Positions 58,136 to 64,000 of a stretch of 64,000 nt of DNA are shown one piece after another. Positions within the stretch are counted from its first letter, which is position 1, and each line of letters opens with the position of its first letter. The notes beneath the pieces were generated by a model. That model ran no database searches. It was not told where the DNA came from and worked only from the letters and a program-made list of their open reading frames with translations. Both the position numbers and the translations under genes were made by a program. The stretch is from Collybia mongolica. Its lineage: Eukaryota; Basidiomycota; Agaricomycetes; Agaricales; Clitocybaceae. The stretch spans positions 930,001 through 994,000 of the forward strand of contig JAAXNY010000011.1 of assembly GCA_013420905.1 (NCBI GenBank), in the 5' to 3' direction.

Positions 58136-58877
58136 AGAATGAACAAGGCGAAAATGGCAAAAAAAAATAAGGCATGAGAGATGGAACATGGTAGCTTGGC
58201 GCATGGACTTGTGCACAAAATTAAAGTACGTCAAACTTGTATTCACATCCTAGATGGCACTTTGACGAGGGTCATTGGTACCACGGGGGTATGCCCAGGT
58301 GGGAGAATATTGATTCGCCAGTATGAGGGGCTGGTCTTGGGTCCGATTTTGGAACCCGATCAGTATCTCGTGAGCATTCTCTCTTACGTCATGTCTCTGA
58401 AGGGAGGAGGCCGGAACACACTTTGCAGTTCGCGGAGAAATAACAAGAATTCCTCTTACGTCACTAGCCTTTGGTTATGGTATCGCAGTCACAATGAACT
58501 TTTTTATCTTCATACTCAAGCTCCAAGCTGCGAATATCCACAATGATCAGACTTCCAGATTCAGACTTCGAGCCTGCATTATAATGCATTTGATCCGAAT
58601 TAAGTACCTCGAAACGGGGGGGCGTATACCTCAAAACGTGTTTTTTTTTATATCGTGCCTGTCATGAACAACGTGTTGACCATCAGGATGGTCTCCCCAC
58701 GACGAAACTTACTGCAACTAGATCGCCTGGGGGTTTCACAACTGTAGCACATGAACACAAGCGTGTTTTGCAGCGAGCCACATTGTATCAATGAGGCGCT
58801 TTGTATATATACCCTGTACCTCTAAAGCTTTCCTTACAATATACACGCTCTTCGCCTAACCATCTAACAATTTCATC
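58136..58877. other. intergenic, includes TATA-like site near 58803-58811
   Basis: No gene supported. A GTATATATA element at about 58803-58811 lies about 67-75 bp upstream of the start codon at 58878 and is a candidate core promoter. A minor open frame at 58181-58546 matches nothing. Confidence 0.4.
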
Positions 58878-60133
58878 ATGCTAGACGCTTTCAAAATCAA
58901 ACCTTACGATTTAGAGCCCGTATTTGCTACGTGGACTGATGGTCCAGTCTTTAAGGGAAAGCCCAAGAAAGACCCTCCGGTCGATGAATGGCTTGAACAA
59001 ATCAAGGCGGGTTGTGTACAGAGAAACATACCTGAGGAGTACTGGTACAAGGTTGCCCAACATTTCATGGGACCCAAGGCGAAAGCGAGGTAAGGCGTCC
59101 GTTCTTCCTCTAAAGTGGCTTGAATAACCATTTTATTGGTAGATTTGACGAATTGAAGGCAGTCATAGCCAAGGTGCACGGAGGAAAATACAGATGGAGC
59201 TGGAAAAAATTCAAGGTCGCCATGCGAAGTATGGGATGTGCGTAATATGTCCTGCAAATTATAATCATCAACATCGTGCTTATTTTCGCCTTCGTAGGGG
59301 AGATTGACTCGGCCGCAACAGAAACAATCAAAGTCCAAGGGAAACGATCAGGCCTTTGGTGGAACCTGGGGAAGAAGGATACCAAGGACCCCGAGACGTC
59401 CACCCAGAATGAAGCCGCCCCCACAAGACCGCCACCATCGCGGTCTGGGTCGCTATTGTGGATCTCGAAGAAATCTGGGGACGATGGAGAGGAAGCCCCT
59501 TTGCCACCAGTACCATCGCGATCTGATTCCTCATTTTGGACCACGAAGAAAACTGCAAAAGACGACACTGATAATGACCGCCCTGTACCCACGAGGTCTG
59601 GGTCCGATATCTTCTGGCCCATACGAAAAATGGTGAAGGATGAGCCAGAAGAGATGACTCCAGAACAACAACGACCCACACCTTCGAAGTCGAAGTCGGA
59701 TACAGCTGTTATGACTGCGCGAGGCACACCAAAACCTCCCACACCATCTAGATCCAATACTGTTGACTCGGAGAGTGCGTCATTTCCAACTCGAGTCCTT
59801 TTGAACATGCCACTAATTATGCTTTCCCACCTAGCTGTCACGACGGTCACCCAAGCACCTGTATGGCTCCTCAATGCCTGTACTGCACTCGATTACATCA
59901 CGAGTGAGCACCCAAAGGCCATGAGCATCATAAGTGCCATCCTAATCACCGCGGGATCACTACCTGCCATACCTGCCATCAGCGCTGGCGCCGGAGGCGC
60001 CGTATTGGCCTCAGGAGCAGCACATGCTATCGGGGCTATTGCTGTGGGTCTTGGCCAGGCGCTAAGTAGTAGCGTCAAGAACCAACAGGAGAATCAGGCG
60101 CACACACAGGTGGCGTCGAGCACAGTGAGGTAA
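58878..60133 (+). CDS. conserved basidiomycete protein with Ser-Arg-Ser/Trp repeats and hydrophobic C-terminus
   Basis: The N-terminal 110 residues form a conserved domain I recognise from Agaricomycetes but cannot name: 'MLDAFKIKPYDLEPVFATWT', 'GKPKKDPPVDEWLEQIKAGC', 'IPEEYWYKVAQHFMGPKAKA', 'VHGGKYRWSWKKFKVAMRSM'. Two introns (59091-59142 and 59239-59298) join it to a repeat region with four related units: 'PPSRSGSLLWISKK', 'VPSRSDSSFWTTKK', 'VPTRSGSDIFWPIRK' and a weaker 'TPSKSKSDTAV'. The last 110 residues hold hydrophobic segments rich in Ala/Gly ('AMSIISAILITAGSLPAIPA', 'GAGGAVLASGAAHAIGAIAV'), likely membrane-associating. The stop is at 60131-60133. In relatives the N-terminal domain often precedes variable C-terminal parts. 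Function unknown. Confidence 0.75.
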
Positions 60134-60238
60134 ACGCAGCGTTACCGAACGAACAACCACATGGTATTAGTCTCGAGCCTGCAGGACGAAGAGGCCACCT
60201 TTTTACGTAACTTATTAAGAACTGTAGCTGTAGTAGTT

Positions 60239-61380
60239 TTATTGCGCCCAGTAGCCACCGATATCGGGAATTTTCCCGTCTTCTACCAATAGACCGTCCA
60301 CGAAGAGTCCGCCTTGGGCATCTGCTCGGTCCACCTGGATCTTAAGGTCTTTGCATATCGTTATAAAGTCCGGTGGTAAAGGTGCGCGAACACCAAGCCG
60401 AAACCTTTTGCTGGGACCTACTGCTCTATATCGCTGTGGCCTGACGTTGAGTAGATTCACAAGGCACGATGGATACGCTCACGTAGAATGAGAGTTCAGA
60501 CGCGTGAAGGAATATACGGTCCTCAGGGATGTGAGTTGTGTTCAAGATGACCTCGGATGGCGCCTTTCCGGAGTATAAACTGTCCCCGAGTATGGGAGCT
60601 ATCGTGGATGAGGTTATAAGTTATGAGCGCCGTTCAACATTTACTCACTCTTCAGACAAAATGACGTGTGGATCCTCAGTTGATGTTTATTCCCAGTATG
60701 TAGCCTAAGGCGAAGAAGCGTTAATGGTGCTATAGGCTATCCAAGGATTTAGACAACAAAGTGTGAATTAGAGATAATGGACAACTCACCGAGGACGCAA
60801 TCACCTCCCAACCCGTCAGTGAAGGCAAGCTTTTTCCAGATATATCGAGGGAACCACGGCCATCATCGTAGGCGATTGGCGCACGAATCTCGCCGGAACT
60901 CGATTCAAATGACTTTGCCCCACCGCGAACGAGGGCGAGATATGTTTTCTCGACGGTCCTTTGTTGGAATTGTTGGGATAACCCACGGGCCTGATGTGGG
61001 GTCCGAGCGAAAACGAGAGAACCGGTAGTGCCCTGATGTATATATGTGAGAAGTTCGCTCAAATTGCGGTCACCAAGAATGACGCGACCTTGTCGAGACG
61101 ATGAACGGGGTAGGGGTCAGACGACAAAGACAGGTCTTTCCGGAGTTCTGAGGGGTATTAAGTTACGAAGTATGACACCACACGAAATGACTTTACTCCG
61201 GAAAAGAGTGTTCAAATTGTTGGACGCCGCCTTTGGCTCGCTGCGGGCTTGAAGCTGGCAGACAAGACCTGGTGGCTTGTTGACGATGATCAGGCCCTTG
61301 TCGACATATATGCACAGGTTTAACAATGAGTTTTTGCTTTGTTTAAAGGCTTGTTTCGAGGTTATGGGCGAAATTGACAT
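60239..61380 (-). CDS. RluA-family pseudouridine synthase, probably mitochondrial
   Basis: Isomerises uridine to pseudouridine in rRNA or tRNA. The start gives 'MSISPITSKQAFKQSKNS' and then 'CIYVDKGLIIVNKPPGLVCQ', the usual first strand of the catalytic domain. An intron leads to 'PYPVHRLDK' with the catalytic Asp, interrupted by a 56-base intron directly after the Lys, then 'GTTGSLVFARTPHQARGLSQ', 'QFQQRTVEKTYLALVRGG', 'PIAYDDGRG' and 'LPSLTGWEVIASS'. The last exon gives 'LLNVRPQRYRAVGPSKRFRL', 'APLPPDFITICKDLKIQVDR' and ends 'PDIGGYWAQ', stop at 60241-60239. The short length (about 300 residues) and lack of an S4 domain fit the PUS5/21S-rRNA-like group, but which RluA subfamily it is remains open. 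The middle exon between 60730 and 60460 was only roughly joined. Confidence 0.83.
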
Positions 61381-61698
61381 TCAGCGTCATGCATAAATTT
61401 GAAAAGTTCGCAGAAGTCAAAATGGGGCTCGGGGAAGTTCACGTTCAATCTTCCGATTTACTCGACTTAATTACATATCCAGCATCGCTAATTATTACCC
61501 CAATCCGACTAGCTATGCTACTTCAAGCTTCAATACTCAGTCTCCAGTGTGTGGCCAGGCCCCGCCTTCGAGAGTTAGTGCGTACTGTTGCTAGCAACAA
61601 ACCACAATTGCACATGGGACATACTTAGGTAGATTTGAATCCTGATCATATTATTTATTGATTTCAAACCCATTCCATGATGTTCTTTAAACTTCATA
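61381..61698. other. short intergenic region
   Basis: Between the pseudouridine-synthase start and the LCL3 stop, both on the minus strand. It probably contains the pseudouridine-synthase promoter. Nothing else seen. Confidence 0.4.
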
Positions 61699-62856
61699 TC
61701 ATCGACGGAAGAAGAGCCGCCCTAACCAACTTCGAGGCTGTCCGACCTTGGTGCGCGGTCTTGCGGCCTCTGCAGCTTCCAAAGATGGCGCGCTTGCGTG
61801 TCGACGCTTGTACTCCGCAGGAGTTTCTGCGTTCACGCCATGTTTCCACATACCACGTTTTGCGGCCCTGTCGAAATGGATGGACCTTTAGAGGGCTTAG
61901 ATTGAATAAAAGTGATTGACCTACTTGGCTTCTGCCTCCACGCGCAAAAACTCCTGTTTGGTCGATTCTCCGTATTCTGCACCAGCCTGGCCGCATATAT
62001 GAGAGTCAAACAGTCGAATACGCTTTGCTGAACTCACTTGTTCATATGTTGTCACCCACCCGGCTCTCAACATCTCTAATGATAAATTCTTCCCTGGCAC
62101 TAAAGCTCCTGGAAGGAATCGAGGTGATAAGCGAACATTGGCCACCTAGATAATGTCAAGAATATATAAATACATTGGAAAGATATACATACCACACGTG
62201 AATACTGGTCGCGACGCAGCGGTTGGCAATAGACGGTCTTCCCGAGGACAGTGCCTCGGAGCCAGGCCAAACTTTCAGCGGAAAATGGTTGTGCGGGTCT
62301 ACCAAAATGCGCAGCCTTACGTTCCGCATAAGTCGACGAGAACGACAAGATGCGCGAAGGGTGGAAGTACTTCTGGAGCATCAACCCCGCCTATACGAAT
62401 ATGTAGGGTATTGTCCTTGAGTTCTGCAATAATACAATTAGGAACTGCACTGTTGAAAAAAAAAGTCCTACCATACCTTTAGCTGACGAGGGTACACGTC
62501 TGAATTTGAAGGGCCAATGCCATCCAAAAGCAGGTGTATGATAAAAGCGGAAGTTATCCGCGTCTCCTACACTATTCATTTGTCAGTACGTAATTACCAG
62601 CGCCGAGGACACAGTTGGCAAGGGCATACGTGGTAACAACACCCTTTATCCACCGTTTCTTTGCAAACACGTCCGGCGTGATCCAATCGCCATTCTTCAA
62701 CCGCCTGCCATAGCGCGCGTGAAAAATAGCCAGAGCGACAGTCGTTGCAGAGCCGGCAGCAAACGCAGTCAAAGCCAACAATGGAGAAGGGACCTGTTCA
62801 AGCCGTTTCTGAAATTGAAAGGCTGTTTCATCAACCTTTTCCTGAACAGTTGGCAT
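61699..62856 (-). CDS. LCL3: LCL3-type mitochondrial staphylococcal-nuclease-like endonuclease
   Basis: Thermonuclease-fold protein anchored in the mitochondrial membrane by an N-terminal helix. Exon 1 gives '[20 protein letters not shown]', a hydrophobic anchor '[20 protein letters not shown]', '[20 protein letters not shown]' and '[13 protein letters not shown]'. After an intron comes '[20 protein letters not shown]', then '[14 protein letters not shown]' (catalytic Arg and Glu), '[20 protein letters not shown]', '[14 protein letters not shown]' (Arg), '[16 protein letters not shown]', '[20 protein letters not shown]'. The last exon gives '[20 protein letters not shown]' and a basic end '[10 protein letters not shown]', stop at 61701-61699. 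Domain order and length (about 270) match fungal LCL3. It is divergent from TAH18 with 138 bp between starts. Confidence 0.88.
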
Positions 62857-62994
62857 GTGCGATTGTGGCCTCTCCAGAGGCTAGGTACAGCACTTTTGAG
62901 TTTTAGTGAACAAGAGGCACGACAAACGAAATTCACACGATTTGTTTGCTGGTTCCTCCGATTTTGACTCGTTATCTGATAACGTTGACGTTGG
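62857..62994. promoter_or_regulatory. divergent promoter region of LCL3 and TAH18
   Basis: Only 138 bp separate the two start codons, which point away from each other, so the core promoters must be packed in this stretch. No clear TATA box in either direction. Shared regulation is possible but not shown. Confidence 0.5.
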
Positions 62995-64000
62995 ATGAGC
63001 TCTTCTCGCTCACTTCTTATTTTATATGCAACAGAAACCGGAAACGCACAGGACGCTGCTGACAGAATAGCTCGCCAATGTAGACGAATCGCATTCCAAT
63101 GTCGTGTCCTGAGTATGGATGCCTATTCACTCGTAAGTTATTTGATTTTTGATTTTCCTCCAAAGTCCCTACTGAATCTCTTTCAACAGCCTGACCTCAT
63201 TTCCGAGGATCTGGTCATTTTTGTTGTGTCGACCACAGGTTCTGGGACCGAACCGCGCTCAATGACATCGCTATGGAACATGTTACTGAGATCCGACCTG
63301 CCTTCTGATTTGTTCGAAGACCTACCGTTTGCCGTGTTTGGGCTCGGGGACACTGCGTATGAAAAGTTCTGCTGGGCGGCGAAAAAGCTTGCTCGTAGAA
63401 TGATTAGCCTAGGTGCTATCGAAATTTGTGAACGTGGCGAGGGAGATGACCAGCATCAACTCGGGTGAGTTCTGACTATCGTGTAGTTATGCTTTTAATC
63501 AGTAAAGGATCCTCAGAACAGACGGTGCGCTACATCCATGGATGGAGGGCCTCTTGGGAGCATTGTTAGAGATATACTCTTTACCCCTAGGAGTCGATAT
63601 TGTTCCTGCCGACGAAGTCCCGCCGCCTCGAGTATCCCTGGAAGAGACTACAATCGCGGCACTGGAACACTGCATTGATCCCTTAGATGAAGATAAAACA
63701 TTTCACACCGCGACGGTCAAACAGAACAAGAGAATGACTGCTGAAGACTGGTATCAAGATGTTAGACACCTAGAATTCGGCTTTGACGACAATATCCAGT
63801 ACGCAGGTAATAACCCTTGGAATCGTCTTTGAATTCATCGGCATGATACAGTTTCGATCCTGGGGATGTTGCTGTAATTCACCCTGTGGCATCCTCGGAT
63901 GCCGTTGAATCTTTTATGAGTACCATGAATTGGGGGAACATCGCAGACCAGCCATTCGCGATACGAAGAATCATGGACGGTAGGCATTCTTTCACCACAT
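62995..64000 (+). CDS. TAH18: NADPH-dependent diflavin oxidoreductase (partial, runs off the window)
   Basis: Passes electrons from NADPH through FAD and FMN to Dre2 at the start of cytosolic iron-sulphur protein assembly. The start gives 'MSSSRSLLILYATETGNAQD' with the FMN phosphate loop and 'AADRIARQCRRIAFQCRVLS'. An intron at 63133-63189 leads to 'PDLISEDLVIFVVSTTGSGT', 'FAVFGLGDTAYEKFCWAAKK' and 'ICERGEGDDQHQLG', the complete flavodoxin domain. The next exon gives 'TDGALHPWMEGLLGALLEIY' and, in the linker to the FAD domain, 'RMTAEDWYQDVRHLEFGF', followed after an intron by 'FDPGDVAVIHPVAS'. The NADPH-binding part lies beyond the window. The short flavodoxin-to-FAD linker fits Tah18/NDOR1 rather than cytochrome P450 reductase, which has an N-terminal anchor. 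Confidence 0.9.

Overview
The window looks like nuclear DNA from a mushroom-forming basidiomycete (Agaricomycetes). Almost every gene is split by many short introns of about 50-60 bases with GT-AG ends. The families are typical of that group: tandem F-box-like proteins, a DUF6534-type membrane protein, an atypical long G-protein alpha subunit, a KRE6/SKN1-type glucan protein, and a fungal P450. I see no bacterial features, no tRNA or rRNA gene, no CRISPR array and no intact transposon.

Layout. 1-8.3 kb: about 2 kb without a supported gene, then two tandem paralogous F-box-like genes and a conserved helical/coiled-coil gene, all on +. 9.6-14.4 kb: a small membrane gene (DUF202-like, -), OXA1 (+) and an endosomal Na+/H+ exchanger (+). 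14.7-16.9 kb: atypical G-alpha (-). 16.9-20.5 kb: the largest gene-poor stretch. 20.5-23.6 kb: coiled-coil protein (+). 23.9-33.6 kb, a long run on -: acyl-protein thioesterase, a decayed copy of the same gene, KRE6/SKN1-like, adenylosuccinate lyase and a disordered protein. 35.2-43.7 kb: DUF6534-type membrane protein (+), uroporphyrinogen-III synthase (-) divergent from the mitochondrial citrate carrier (+), then a TRK potassium transporter (+). 43.8-46.4 kb (-): a small NTF2-like protein and an intronless Rtt106-type histone chaperone. 47.9-52.5 kb: an amidohydrolase/decarboxylase (+) convergent with a P450 (-). 53.3-64 kb: ARPC5 (+), F-box/WD40/UIM protein (-), an unresolved or decayed locus, a conserved protein with Ser/Arg-Trp repeats (+), a RluA-type pseudouridine synthase (-), and the LCL3 nuclease (-) divergent from TAH18 (+), which runs off the right edge.

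Most genes are housekeeping: mitochondrial biogenesis (OXA1, LCL3, citrate carrier, probably the pseudouridine synthase), heme (HEM4), purine (ADE13), Fe-S assembly (TAH18), ion homeostasis (NHX, TRK), wall glucan, actin and chromatin. The lineage-specific parts are the F-box tandem, the G-alpha, the DUF6534-type protein, the amidohydrolase/P450 pair and several conserved genes of unknown function. Exon joins were made by eye from splice sites and family resemblance. Gene ends are usually firm; some first exons are uncertain.
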